From Amycolatopsis sp. CA-230715 (lineage in GTDB: Bacteria; Actinomycetota; Actinomycetes; Mycobacteriales; Pseudonocardiaceae): DNA of 64,000 nt. The notes beneath the pieces were generated by a model. It was not told where the DNA came from. It did no database searches and saw only the letters and a list, made by a program, of their open reading frames with translations. A program made the position numbers and the translations under genes. How positions within the stretch are numbered: position 1 is the stretch's first letter; every line of letters starts with the position of its first letter. The DNA lies in contig NZ_CP059997.1 of the NCBI RefSeq assembly GCF_018736145.1, positions 5,889,501-5,953,500 on the forward strand. Reading direction: 5' to 3'. Positions 1-7,907 of this stretch are shown piece by piece.

Positions 1-76
1 GGTGAGCGCGGACCTGCGCGCGGGCGACCCCGTGCACCTCGCCCTCGACCCGGATGGCGTCGCGATCGTGGGCTGA
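1..76 (+). CDS. C-terminal tail of an ABC transporter ATPase (TOBE-like), partial
   Basis: Only the last 24 codons and the TGA stop (74-76) are in the window. They read VSADLRAGDPVHLALDPDGV and then AIVG. A 'G-x-P-V-x-L-x-L-DP-x-x-V' ending is typical of the TOBE domain that closes spermidine, iron or thiamine-type importer ATPases. No catalytic motif is visible, so the call rests on this tail alone. It is followed by an intergenic repeat and faces the convergent hexosaminidase gene. Confidence 0.45.
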   Translation, partial: VSADLRAGDPVHLALDPDGVAIVG

Positions 77-126
77 TTTCAGGGCGGCGCGAGGGGAGCT
101 TTTGTGGCGCCTGGTTCCCCGAGGGC

Positions 127-157
127 GGCCTTCGGGGACTTGAGCGCCCCGAAGGCC
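127..157. repeat. TTGAG-loop hairpin repeat, copy 1
   Basis: An 11-bp perfect inverted repeat (GGCCTTCGGGG at 127-137, CCCCGAAGGCC at 147-157) surrounds a loop containing TTGAG. A second overlapping palindrome, CCCCGAAGG-CCA-CCTTCGGGG, occupies 147-167. The copy lies between two convergent genes and shares its loop core with the copies near 2190 and 7854. It is a likely bidirectional terminator. Confidence 0.6.
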
Positions 158-172
158 ACCTTCGGGGACGGG

Positions 173-1978
173 TTACCAGGTGAGGCCGTGGCCGAAGGGG
201 TAGAGGACCTTCCCGGGGTCGGTACCGGAAGGTACCTCGACGGGGAGCTTCCCGGCCGGGGAAAGCTTGCCCCGCAACACCTTCGCCAGCGTCGCCATGC
301 TCACGTCACGCCAGTCGTAGGTGGCCACCCAGGTCGGCACGTCCGCGAAACCGGGGTCGTACGGCTCCTGGATGGACACCGCCACGACGGGCTTTCCCGT
401 TGCCTGCAAGCCTTTCACGAGCGCGGCCTGACCCGCGTTGGTGCGAAGGCCGTTCGTCAGCACGACCACGGTGTCCGCGTCCTTCGCGGCGGCCACCGCT
501 TCGCTGACCTTCGCCGCGGCCGGGTTGGCGCCGGTGGGCAGCGCGGTGCCGCCGAGCTGCTTCGCCAGCGAGGTCACCGGATCGGCCGGGTAGCCGGGGA
601 AGTCGGGCGAGTTCCAGCCCGCGACCAGCACCTTGCCCGGCTTCTTCAGCGGCAGCAGCTTCGCGTCGTTGCGCAGCACGGTGGTCGTCTTCGCACTGAT
701 GCGCGAAATGGCGTCCTTGTGCTCGCGGGTACCGACGACGCACGGCACTTCGCGCTCGTTGACCAGCGGCTTCGCCAGGATGCCGCGTTTGGACTTGACC
801 TTCAGGATCCGCGCCACGCTCTGGTCGATGCGGGATTCGGTGAGCCGTCCGCTGTGCACCGCGTCCGTCACGCCCTTGATCGCCACGCCGAGGTCCGGCG
901 GCAGCAGCATCTGGTCGACGCCCGCTTCCAGCGCCAGCACCGGGACCTCCGCGTCGGGGTACATCTTGCGCACCCCGTCCATCCGCAGCGCGTCGGTCAC
1001 GACGAGGCCGTCGTAGTGCAGTTCGTCGCGCAGCAGGCCGGTCATGATCGGCTTCGACAGCGTCGCCGGGTTGCCGGACGGGTCGAGGCTGGGCACCGAG
1101 ATGTGCGCCGTCATGATCGAGTCGACGCCCGCGGCGATCGCGGCCTTGAACGGGGGCAGGTCGATCTGCCGCCACTGCTCCGCGGTCCGCTTGATCACCG
1201 GCAGCCCGGTGTGGCTGTCCTCGGCGGCGTCACCGTGGCCGGGGAAGTGCTTGGCCGCGGTCGAAACCGTCTCGGTCCGGCGTCCCGAGTTCTGGTAGCC
1301 GTCCACCTCGGCGGCGACCATGCTGCTCGCCAGCGCCGGGTCCGAGGAGAACGACCGCGAGCCGATCACCGGGTTCAGCGGGTTCGAGTTGACGTCGGCG
1401 ACCGGCGCGAAGTCCTGGTTGATGCCCATCGCGCGCAGTTCGCGCCCGTTGATCGAGGCCAGCTTCTTGGCGTCGGCGGTGCTGCGGCCTGCCCCGACCG
1501 CCATGTTGCTCGGGTACTCGGTGGCGGGCGCGCTGATCCGGGTGGTCTGGCCGCCCTCCTGGTCGATGGACAGGATCAGCGGCAGGTGCGAGCCCGACGA
1601 CAGCGCCGCGCGCTGCAGGCCGTTGGACAGGTGCGCGAGCTGCGCGGGATCGTCGACGTTGTCGGTGTCGGCGGCGGGGTTGTTGAAGTAGATGATCCCG
1701 CCGACGTGGTAGCGCCGCACGACCTCGGCCGGGGTGTCGACGCCGTAGAGCTTGCGGTTGCCGGGGTGGGCCTCGTCGGCGGACTTGCCGAAGACCGTCG
1801 GCACGAACAGCTGGCCGATCTTCTGCTCCAGCGTCATCCCGCGCAGCGCCTGCGCGGCGGACGCCTCATCGGCCGCGCTTGCCGTGCTCGCGACGGCGAT
1901 CCCCGACAGGGCGATGAAACCGGCGCAGGACAGTGCGAGTGCTCTTCTGGAACGGGTGCTCGGATGCCTTGTTGGCAC
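173..1978 (-). CDS. Secreted glycoside hydrolase family 3 beta-N-acetylhexosaminidase (NagZ-like)
   Basis: The predicted 601-residue exported hydrolase removes terminal beta-linked N-acetylhexosamine or other sugars, plausibly from cell-wall fragments or external glycans. A twin-Arg-rich N-terminus and a hydrophobic stretch ending ASTASA-A form a signal peptide (about 1-35). The GH3 barrel shows the NagZ signature KHFPGHGD (about 243-250) followed by DSHTG. The nucleophile Asp is in VVTDALRMDG (about residue 329). A second GH3 C-terminal alpha/beta domain fills the rest, as in longer actinobacterial members. The GTG start at 1978 is chosen because GAGGGG lies 7 nt upstream; an upstream ATG at 2026 would put charged residues before the signal peptide. 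It is monocistronic. Substrate is inferred from the family only. Confidence 0.85.
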   Translation of the reverse strand: MPTRHPSTRSRRALALSCAGFIALSGIAVASTASAADEASAAQALRGMTLEQKIGQLFVPTVFGKSADEAHPGNRKLYGVDTPAEVVRRYHVGGIIYFNNPAADTDNVDDPAQLAHLSNGLQRAALSSGSHLPLILSIDQEGGQTTRISAPATEYPSNMAVGAGRSTADAKKLASINGRELRAMGINQDFAPVADVNSNPLNPVIGSRSFSSDPALASSMVAAEVDGYQNSGRRTETVSTAAKHFPGHGDAAEDSHTGLPVIKRTAEQWRQIDLPPFKAAIAAGVDSIMTAHISVPSLDPSGNPATLSKPIMTGLLRDELHYDGLVVTDALRMDGVRKMYPDAEVPVLALEAGVDQMLLPPDLGVAIKGVTDAVHSGRLTESRIDQSVARILKVKSKRGILAKPLVNEREVPCVVGTREHKDAISRISAKTTTVLRNDAKLLPLKKPGKVLVAGWNSPDFPGYPADPVTSLAKQLGGTALPTGANPAAAKVSEAVAAAKDADTVVVLTNGLRTNAGQAALVKGLQATGKPVVAVSIQEPYDPGFADVPTWVATYDWRDVSMATLAKVLRGKLSPAGKLPVEVPSGTDPGKVLYPFGHGLTW

Positions 1979-2168
1979 GTCGGATCCCCTCTCTGGTCTG
2001 GCAGCGCCGACGTCGGCGCGCAGCACGAGCCGATCCGAATGGTCTAGTCCACGTCGACCGGCATCGAGAAGCTACTGACCAAACCCGAACCGGTCAATCC
2101 ACCGCTGTGCCATTCGGAGTAAGGATTCCCGGCCGCGATATCGGGGTGATAGCCGAGCTTCGGCGCCG

Positions 2169-2213
2169 TGAAGGCCACCATGACGGCATTGAGTGCCGTC
2201 ATGGTGGCCATCA
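2169..2213. repeat. TTGAG-loop hairpin repeat, copy 2
   Basis: A 16-bp perfect stem (2173-2188 with 2194-2209) closes on the 5-nt loop TTGAG (2189-2193). Flanking bases extend it to about 20 bp with one mismatch. It sits in the 258-bp gap between the hexosaminidase promoter region and the end of the ABC-2 permease gene. The arm sequence differs from copy 3 by paired changes, so base pairing is preserved. Confidence 0.8.
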
Positions 2214-2236
2214 GGGACTCGGAAGCCGGGAAGAGC

Positions 2237-3118
2237 TCAGCCGTCGCGGGTGGTGATGCGCGCGTAGGCCAGCGACAGCGCGATGACGATGTAGCAGACC
2301 GCCCGCACCGCGCCCTCAGTGAGCCCGCCGGACGGGATCGGGTCCCGCAGGATGTCGGGGATCGCCTCCCACGACTTGTTCAGCAGGAACGGGTGCAGCC
2401 ACGACACCGCGGACAGCATGCTCAGTACCTGGAACACGATCGTGCCCGCGAGCACCGACACCACCACGAGCATCGGGTGCTCGGTGCAGGTGGAGATCGC
2501 CAGCGCGACCGCGCCGACGGCCCACAGCTGCAGCACCACCCAGGCGGTGGCCAGCCCGACCCTGCCGAGTGTGTCCCAAATGGACAGTGTGTCGCCGGAG
2601 AGGGTGAACATGGCGCCGGGGCCGTTGATGATCAGCCCGGTGACGAACCCGGTGATCGCCATCAGACCGGCCGCGCACACCGTGACCGTGGCGACACCGA
2701 ACGCCTTCACCGCGAGCAGCCGTCCCCTGCTGACCGGCGCGAGCAGCCAGCCGCGCAGGGTGCCGTTGGCCGCCTCGCCCGCGATCGCGTCGGCACCGGC
2801 CATCGCCGCGGCCAGTGGCAGCAGCAGTTGCAAAGTCACCACGAGCGCGGCGATCGGCAGCACGAAGGCGTTGCCCGCGGCGGCGCTGAGCACTCCGCCG
2901 CCAGGGCCGTCCTGCGCGCCGTTCGGGGCGTTGTTCGAGTCGACGAGGGTGAGGCTCACGCCGAGCACGACCGGGATCAGCGCGAGCATGCCGAGCACCA
3001 CGAGCGTGCGCGGCCTGCGGAAGATCCAGCGCAGCTCGGCGCGCGCGAGCCGGAACGGCGAAACCCGGTTCGCCTGCCGGATTTCCGTCGAGACCGGTGC
3101 GAGGGGCACGGTGGTCAT
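2237..3118 (-). CDS. ABC-2 type transporter permease
   Basis: This 293-residue membrane protein has about six hydrophobic segments: near 36-57, then PIAALVVTLQLLLPLAAAMA, VATVTVCAAGLMAITGFVTG, two more, and a last one near the C-terminus. It has the ABC-2 permease layout, including the PVSRGRLLAVKAFG cytoplasmic loop typical of the family. It should form the channel for the ATPase encoded just upstream. Its ATG overlaps the ATPase stop as ATGA (3115-3118), so the two are translationally coupled. The cargo cannot be read from sequence; lipids, peptides or antibiotics are all possible. Confidence 0.85.
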   Translation of the reverse strand: MTTVPLAPVSTEIRQANRVSPFRLARAELRWIFRRPRTLVVLGMLALIPVVLGVSLTLVDSNNAPNGAQDGPGGGVLSAAAGNAFVLPIAALVVTLQLLLPLAAAMAGADAIAGEAANGTLRGWLLAPVSRGRLLAVKAFGVATVTVCAAGLMAITGFVTGLIINGPGAMFTLSGDTLSIWDTLGRVGLATAWVVLQLWAVGAVALAISTCTEHPMLVVVSVLAGTIVFQVLSMLSAVSWLHPFLLNKSWEAIPDILRDPIPSGGLTEGAVRAVCYIVIALSLAYARITTRDG

Positions 3119-4104
3119 CGCTCCTCCTCGATCTCTTCCTCGCCCTGGGTCAACCGGGCGAAGAGGTCTTCGAGCCCGGTGCGGGCACGCGACGCCTCGT
3201 GCACCGCGATCTCGCCCCGCACGAGTGCCGCGATGGCCTCCGGCGCGGTGGTCGCGGCCAGGTCGACGCGCACGCCTTCCGGGGTGAGCCTGGCCGAGAT
3301 CCGGTTGTCCCGCAGCACTTCGATCGCCCTGTCACCGTCCGGTGTGGACACCAGGAGGCCGGGGCTGCCGGATTCCAGCAGTTCCGAGAGCTCGCCCTGG
3401 GCGACCACGGATCCCGCGTTCAGCACCGCGACGTGCGTGCAGGTCGCTTCGACCTCCGCGAGCAGGTGCGAGGACACGAGCACGGTCACGCCGTCGGCGT
3501 GCAGCTCACCGATGATCTTGCGGATTTCCCTGGTGCCGGCCGGATCCAGCCCGTTCGTCGGCTCGTCGAGCACGATCATCCGCCGCGGCACGAGCAGCGC
3601 GCTGGCGAGGCCGAGGCGCTGCTTCATGCCGAGCGAGTAGGCGCGATACCGCCGGTGCGCGGCACCGGTCAGCCCGACGCGCTCCAGCGCGGCTTCGACC
3701 GCGGACGGCACCGAGTTCGACGCCAGCCGCGGTTCGGCGGCCGCCATCCGGAACAAGTTCTCGCGCCCGGAAAGGAACGGGTGGAACCCTGGCCCCTCCA
3801 CGAGCGCGCCGACGTCGGGCAGCGCGTCCCCCGCGCCGTCCGGCATCTTCTGCCCGAGCAGTTCGACCTCGCCCTCGGTCGGGCGCACGAGGCCGAGCAG
3901 CATCCTGATCGTGGTCGTCTTGCCGGAGCCGTTCGGCCCGAGCATGCCCAGCACGGCCCCCGACGGCACGTCCAGGTCGACCTGGTCCACCGCGACCGTG
4001 CCGCGGTAGACCTTGCGCAGTCCCCGAGTCCGCGCGGCTGGGGTGGGGACGGGTGCGCCCGCGCCTTCCGGCGCGGACACACCCGCCTCGACCGAAACGG
4101 TCAC
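3115..4104 (-). CDS. ABC transporter ATP-binding protein (ABC-2 exporter)
   Basis: This 329-residue ATPase powers the adjacent permease. It shows Walker A GPNGSGKTTT, a Q-loop region near LGQKMPDG, the signature YSLGMKQRLGLASALL, and Walker B MIVLDEPTNGLDP followed by the switch His in VLVSSHLL. The C-terminal 90 residues resemble the accessory region of drug or lipid exporters. The GTG start at 4104 is chosen because it overlaps the upstream stop as GTGA (4101-4104); longer reading frames would run through the LolA-like gene. It is the middle gene of a three-gene coupled operon. Confidence 0.9.
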   Translation of the reverse strand: MTVSVEAGVSAPEGAGAPVPTPAARTRGLRKVYRGTVAVDQVDLDVPSGAVLGMLGPNGSGKTTTIRMLLGLVRPTEGEVELLGQKMPDGAGDALPDVGALVEGPGFHPFLSGRENLFRMAAAEPRLASNSVPSAVEAALERVGLTGAAHRRYRAYSLGMKQRLGLASALLVPRRMIVLDEPTNGLDPAGTREIRKIIGELHADGVTVLVSSHLLAEVEATCTHVAVLNAGSVVAQGELSELLESGSPGLLVSTPDGDRAIEVLRDNRISARLTPEGVRVDLAATTAPEAIAALVRGEIAVHEASRARTGLEDLFARLTQGEEEIEEER

Positions 4105-5180
4105 TTCGTCCCCAGTGCCTCGACGAGCACCTGCTCGGGCACGAAACCGGCGGCGACCCTGCCGTCGTCGGTCAGCAGCGCGGTGCCGACCTTGGTGCTC
4201 ACCACGTGCCCGGTGCCGAACGCACCGCTCACCGGCTTGCTGATCTTGTCCAGGAACGCCTTCGGGTCGACGCTCTCGCCGTGCTTGTCCGCCTTGCCCT
4301 TGCCCATGTTCGACAGGGCGTCCGCGGGAAGCTGCCCGACGAGCACGGTGTCCCAGCCGGTGCCGACCGTCTTCAGGTTCTGCTGGATCTCGGCCTTCGC
4401 CTTGTCCTTGTCCTGCTGGTCGATCTTCGGCTGCTGCTCGGTCACCTTGGCGCCCGCGGGCGGGGTGAACTCGAACAGGTTCGCGGGCTGCGGCGTGAAC
4501 GAAACGTCGGTGAAGCCGACCTGCAGCGCCGGGTCCGCCGAACCGTTGGACAGCACCGAAAGCTCGAGCGGCAGCCGCTTTTCGGCGTCGACGGCGACGC
4601 GGACCTCGCGCAGCAGCGTGCGCTCGGTCGGCTTCGGTGTGAGCACCAGCTCGTACGCGGCGCGGCCCGCGACGCGCGCGGTGCCCTCGACGCTGACCGT
4701 GCTGCTTTCCCGCACAGCGCCGAGCACCTTGGCCGCCATCGCGGCCGGGTCGACGGCCTGGCCGTCGGCGTGCTTGTTTTCGGCACCGGCGGGCAGGGTC
4801 GTCTTGGTCGCGGTGTTGCTGCCGGAGTTGTACGTCCACACGGTGTTGCCGTTGTGGACGACGGTCTGCTCGCCCGCGCCCTTCTGCATGGAGACCTTGC
4901 TGTGGCCCTGGCCGTCGGTGAACACGCGGGCGGAGTCGGCGTTGAGCGCGGCGGTACCCGGCAGGCCGACCGGCAGCCCGAGGTTGTTGGTCAGCTTCAC
5001 CGAGCCGTTCAGCGCGGGCGTCGGCGCGGTGACCGCCGACTGCACGAGCTCCTCCGCGCTGACGGCGGGCAGCTCCGGGGCCTCACCGGCGTCCGCGGGC
5101 ATCGCGATGAACGCGAGCCCCGCGACGCCAGCGGCGGTCCCCACCGCCGCGGCGGCGAGCGCCTTCTTCTTCGGATTCAT
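4101..5180 (-). CDS. Secreted LolA/RseB-like protein, first gene of the ABC operon
   Basis: This is a 359-residue exported protein. It has a lysine-rich start (MNPKKK), a hydrophobic core and an Ala-rich cleavage region near FIAMPADA-GE (about 31), with no lipobox Cys. The body reads as a LolA/RseB-type half-barrel: repeated beta-strand segments, a hydrophobic cleft, and a FEFTPPAGAKV strand typical of these proteins. Gram-positive relatives often sit beside ABC-2 exporters and two-component systems and may bind a lipid or act as a sensor partner. RBS and ATG at 5180 are clear (GGGAGAAACAGC upstream on the minus strand). Ligand and role are inferred. Confidence 0.7.
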   Translation of the reverse strand: MNPKKKALAAAAVGTAAGVAGLAFIAMPADAGEAPELPAVSAEELVQSAVTAPTPALNGSVKLTNNLGLPVGLPGTAALNADSARVFTDGQGHSKVSMQKGAGEQTVVHNGNTVWTYNSGSNTATKTTLPAGAENKHADGQAVDPAAMAAKVLGAVRESSTVSVEGTARVAGRAAYELVLTPKPTERTLLREVRVAVDAEKRLPLELSVLSNGSADPALQVGFTDVSFTPQPANLFEFTPPAGAKVTEQQPKIDQQDKDKAKAEIQQNLKTVGTGWDTVLVGQLPADALSNMGKGKADKHGESVDPKAFLDKISKPVSGAFGTGHVVSTKVGTALLTDDGRVAAGFVPEQVLVEALGTK

Positions 5181-5249
5181 GCTGTTTCTCCCTGTGGTCG
5201 ATGAGCTCGATTGTGCTCGTTTCCCGACACTCAGGCTTCCCTCTCGAGG

Positions 5250-5300
5250 CTGAGATCGTACTGAGACGGCTTCTTACGCTGAGAGAACGCTGAAAGCCTG
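5250..5300. promoter_or_regulatory. Phased direct repeats, likely response-regulator operator
   Basis: Four copies of CTGA(G/A)A start at 5250, 5261, 5279 and 5290. Within each pair the spacing is exactly 11 bp, the phasing used by OmpR/PhoB-type regulators. A -10-like TACGCT (5275-5280) overlaps the third copy and lies about 46 nt before the response-regulator ATG. The site is in the divergent gap between the exporter operon and the two-component genes, so it could control both. Confidence 0.55.
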
Positions 5301-5325
5301 CGCGCGTGAACAGGGAAGAAAGGGC

Positions 5326-6054
5326 ATGCTGAACCACGTGAATCCTCGGGTACTGGTGGTGGACGACGAACCGGGCGTCCGCAAGGCGCTGCAGCGCGGC
5401 CTGCGCGCGGAGGGCATGGACGTGGTGACGGCCGCGGACGGGCCGAGCGCGCTGCGGCTCGGGCAGACCGGCGCGTTCGACGTGCTGCTGCTCGACATCA
5501 TGCTGCCCGGCCTCTCCGGTTACCGCGTGCTGCAGCAGCTGCGCGCGGAAGGCGTCCGCACCCCGGTGCTGATGATCTCCGCGAAGGACGGCGAGGTCGA
5601 CCAAGCCGACGGTCTCGACCTCGGCGCGGACGGGTACCTGGTGAAGCCGTTTTCCTTCGTGGTGCTGGTGGCGCAGGTGCGCGCGGTGCTGCGCCGCGCC
5701 GCGAACGACGGGGTGCGCGGCTCGCTGCGGGTCGGCGAGCTGGAGGTGGACCGCGCGGTCAAGCAGGTGCGCTGGCGGGGCGAGCCGGTCGCGTTCAGCC
5801 CGCGCGAGTTCGCGTTGCTCGAGGTGCTGGCGGGTCGCGCGGGCACGGTGGTGACGAAGGACGAGCTGTTGCGCGCGGTGTGGGGCGACGAGCAGGCCGC
5901 GACGCGCAACGTCGTCGAGGTCTACGTCGGGTACGTGCGGCGCAAGCTGGACGCCGCGGGCGCCGGTGCGCTGGTGCGGACCGTGCGGGGGCACGGGTAC
6001 GTGGCGTCCGATCCGAACCTGGACGAGGTCATGAGCGCGGCCGGTCCTGCGTGA
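5326..6054 (+). CDS. OmpR-family response regulator
   Basis: This is a 242-residue two-domain DNA-binding regulator. The receiver domain (about 8-122) has the acidic pocket DDE (13-15), phospho-acceptor Asp57 in LLLDIMLPG, Ser85 and Lys107 in LVKPFS. The C-terminal winged helix (about 138-232) ends with the expected VRTVRGHGYV turn. It is preceded by AAGAAAGGGC as a ribosome site. The stop overlaps the kinase start (GTGA), so both are made together. Position opposite the LolA-ABC operon, with an 11-bp-phased repeat array between them, suggests that the operon is a target. Confidence 0.93.
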   Translation: MLNHVNPRVLVVDDEPGVRKALQRGLRAEGMDVVTAADGPSALRLGQTGAFDVLLLDIMLPGLSGYRVLQQLRAEGVRTPVLMISAKDGEVDQADGLDLGADGYLVKPFSFVVLVAQVRAVLRRAANDGVRGSLRVGELEVDRAVKQVRWRGEPVAFSPREFALLEVLAGRAGTVVTKDELLRAVWGDEQAATRNVVEVYVGYVRRKLDAAGAGALVRTVRGHGYVASDPNLDEVMSAAGPA

Positions 6055-7388
6055 CGCGGGCGCCGCGGTGGTGGCTGCGGCGGTCGTTGCGGTTCCGGAT
6101 CACCGCGATGGCCGGTGCGGTGACCCTGGTGTTCCTGCTCGGTCTCGCCCTGCTCGCGGGCAAGGGGCTGAGCCCGCTGCTGATCAGGTCGGTCGACGGC
6201 GAGCTGGACAGCGCGCTGTCGTCGGCCTCGGCGACGGTCTCCGATGGCAAGCCGATCCAGGCGCGGTCCGGGGTCACGATCAGGGTGCTCGACACCGCTG
6301 GTGCGCCGGTGGACGGACTGCCGTCGCCGGGGCTGCGCCACGACGAGGTGCGCGCGCTGAAGGCGGGCACCCCGGTCAAGACCGACGAGGGCACGAAGTG
6401 GCGCTGGCTCGGGTCCGTGGTGACCGCGCCGGACGGCTCGCAGCGGCTCGTGGTGGCCGGGGCGGGCCTGGTCGGGTTCGCGTCGGCGGTCGCGGGCGGA
6501 TCGCACTGGCTGCTGTGGGTCGCCTCGGTCGGTGCGCTCCTCGCCGCGACGGCGACCTGGCTGGTGGTGCGCTCGGCGCTGCGGCCGGTCGGCCGGATGC
6601 GGCGTGCCGTGCAGGGACTGCCGCACGGGGAACGGCTCGACCTGCCGGAGGCGCACGACGAACTGCGGGCGCTCGCGGCCGAGTTCAACGGCCTGCTCTC
6701 GCGCCAGGAGGACGTGAGCGAGCGGCTGCGGCGGTTCACCGGCGACGCGGCGCACGAACTCCGCTCGCCGGTGGCGTCGATCAGGGTGCAGGCCGAGGTG
6801 GCCGTGGCGAATCCGGACCCGGAGCTGGCGCAGGAAACGCTCGCCGACATCCTCGCCGAGTCCGAACGGCTTTCCGCCCTGCTCGACGGCTTGCTCACGT
6901 TGGCGAGATCGGACGCGGGTGAGATTCCGCCCGCGGAACCGGTCGAGCTGGTCACCGAGGCGCGCGCGGCGATCGCGCGGCTGCCCTCGGGTTCGCCCGC
7001 CGCGCGGGTCAGCGGCGTCGCGGGCAGGGCGTGGGCGCACGCCGCCCCGGCCGAGGTCGAGCTGATCCTGAACAACCTGCTGCGCAACGCCTGCCGGTAC
7101 GCCAGCGCGCAGATCGTGGTGTCGGTGCTGGCGTCGAAGGCGACCGTGCGGGTCGTGGTCGACGACGACGGCCCGGGTATCGCGCCGGAGCACCGCGACC
7201 TGGTGTTCGACCGGTTCTACCGGGTCGCAGACGATCGCGCGCGGACCTCGGGCGGCACCGGGCTCGGCCTGGCGATGGTGTCCGAAGCGGTGCGGCGGCG
7301 CGGCGGGCGCGTCACGGTCGGGGAGTCCCCGGAAGGCGGCGCGCGGTTCGTCGTGGTGTGGCGGAAGGCCGACGGTGAACCCGGTTGA
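6051..7388 (+). CDS. Membrane sensor histidine kinase
   Basis: This 445-residue kinase is the partner of the preceding regulator. TM1 (about 18-40, AVTLVFLLGLALLAG) and TM2 (about 145-165, HWLLWVASVGALLAATATWL) bracket a roughly 105-residue extracellular sensor of unknown ligand. A HAMP segment follows, then H-box AAHELRSPVASI, N-box LNNLLRNACRYA, G1 DDDGPGI, the F-box FDRFYRV and G2 GGTGLGLAMV. All catalytic motifs are intact. The GTG start at 6051 is chosen from the GTGA overlap with the regulator stop; the longer open frame upstream is antisense-like arginine-rich sequence inside the regulator gene. Confidence 0.92.
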   Translation: MTRAPRWWLRRSLRFRITAMAGAVTLVFLLGLALLAGKGLSPLLIRSVDGELDSALSSASATVSDGKPIQARSGVTIRVLDTAGAPVDGLPSPGLRHDEVRALKAGTPVKTDEGTKWRWLGSVVTAPDGSQRLVVAGAGLVGFASAVAGGSHWLLWVASVGALLAATATWLVVRSALRPVGRMRRAVQGLPHGERLDLPEAHDELRALAAEFNGLLSRQEDVSERLRRFTGDAAHELRSPVASIRVQAEVAVANPDPELAQETLADILAESERLSALLDGLLTLARSDAGEIPPAEPVELVTEARAAIARLPSGSPAARVSGVAGRAWAHAAPAEVELILNNLLRNACRYASAQIVVSVLASKATVRVVVDDDGPGIAPEHRDLVFDRFYRVADDRARTSGGTGLGLAMVSEAVRRRGGRVTVGESPEGGARFVVVWRKADGEPG

Positions 7389-7403
7389 CGTACCGTCGCG
7401 GTC

Positions 7404-7799
7404 GTGAAATCGGGTGTGGTGGTGGGCGCCGCGATCGTGCGCGCCGGAAAACTGCTCGCGCAGCAACGGGCCTGGCCCGTCGACGCGGACGGCAAATGGG
7501 AGCTGCCCGGCGGCAGGGTCGAGGCCGGGGAGTCCGATGTGGACGGACTGGCGCGTGAATGCGCCGAGGAACTGGGCATCGCGGTGACCGTCGGCGAGCG
7601 GGTCGGCGCGGACGTGGACCTGCCGGGCGGGAAGGTGCTGCGTATCTTCGCCGCCGCGCTCGCCGACCCCGGCGAAGAACCGCGCGCCGTCGAGCACCGC
7701 GCGCTGCGCTGGCTCGCTGCGTCCGAATTGGACGGTCTCGACTGGCTCCCCGCGGACCGGATCCTGCTCCCCGATCTCCACGCCCTGCTGACGGCGTAG
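7404..7799 (+). CDS. Nudix hydrolase, MutT/CTP-diphosphatase-like
   Basis: This 131-residue enzyme is of the size of MutT-type house-cleaning nucleotide diphosphatases. The Nudix box is complete, running from GGRVEAGE through RECAEELGI. The N-terminal VVVGAAIVRAGKLLAQQRAWP strand is typical of 8-oxo-dGTP or (d)CTP diphosphatases. The start is GTG 7404. A -10-like TACCGT (7391-7396) ends 7 nt before it and no ribosome site is visible, so the mRNA is probably leaderless. The gene starts 15 nt after the kinase gene but probably has its own promoter. The substrate is not determinable. Confidence 0.85.
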   Translation: MKSGVVVGAAIVRAGKLLAQQRAWPVDADGKWELPGGRVEAGESDVDGLARECAEELGIAVTVGERVGADVDLPGGKVLRIFAAALADPGEEPRAVEHRALRWLAASELDGLDWLPADRILLPDLHALLTA

Positions 7800-7828
7800 C
7801 CCACCCTTCGCGTTGCTGTGCCAGCCTG

Positions 7829-7879
7829 CCCTGATGGCCACCTTCACGGCATTGAGTGCCGTGAAGGTGGCCATCAGGG
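7829..7879. repeat. TTGAG-loop hairpin repeat, copy 3 (23-bp stem)
   Basis: This is a perfect 23-bp inverted repeat (7829-7851 with 7857-7879) around the loop TTGAG (7852-7856). It lies between the convergent Nudix and trpS genes, where it would end transcription from both sides. It is nearly the same element as copy 2, with compensating arm changes. Read as protein it gives false ORF starts of the type MATFTAL. Confidence 0.9.
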
Positions 7880-7907
7880 GCGAGCAGGGACGCCCCAGGG
7901 GCGACCG

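Noticed and set aside
104..2047. Long plus-strand open frame of 647 codons over the hexosaminidase gene
   Set aside because: It is the high-G+C antisense shadow of the GH3 gene: composition is Arg/Gly/His/Val-rich with no domain, while the minus strand encodes intact GH3 motifs.
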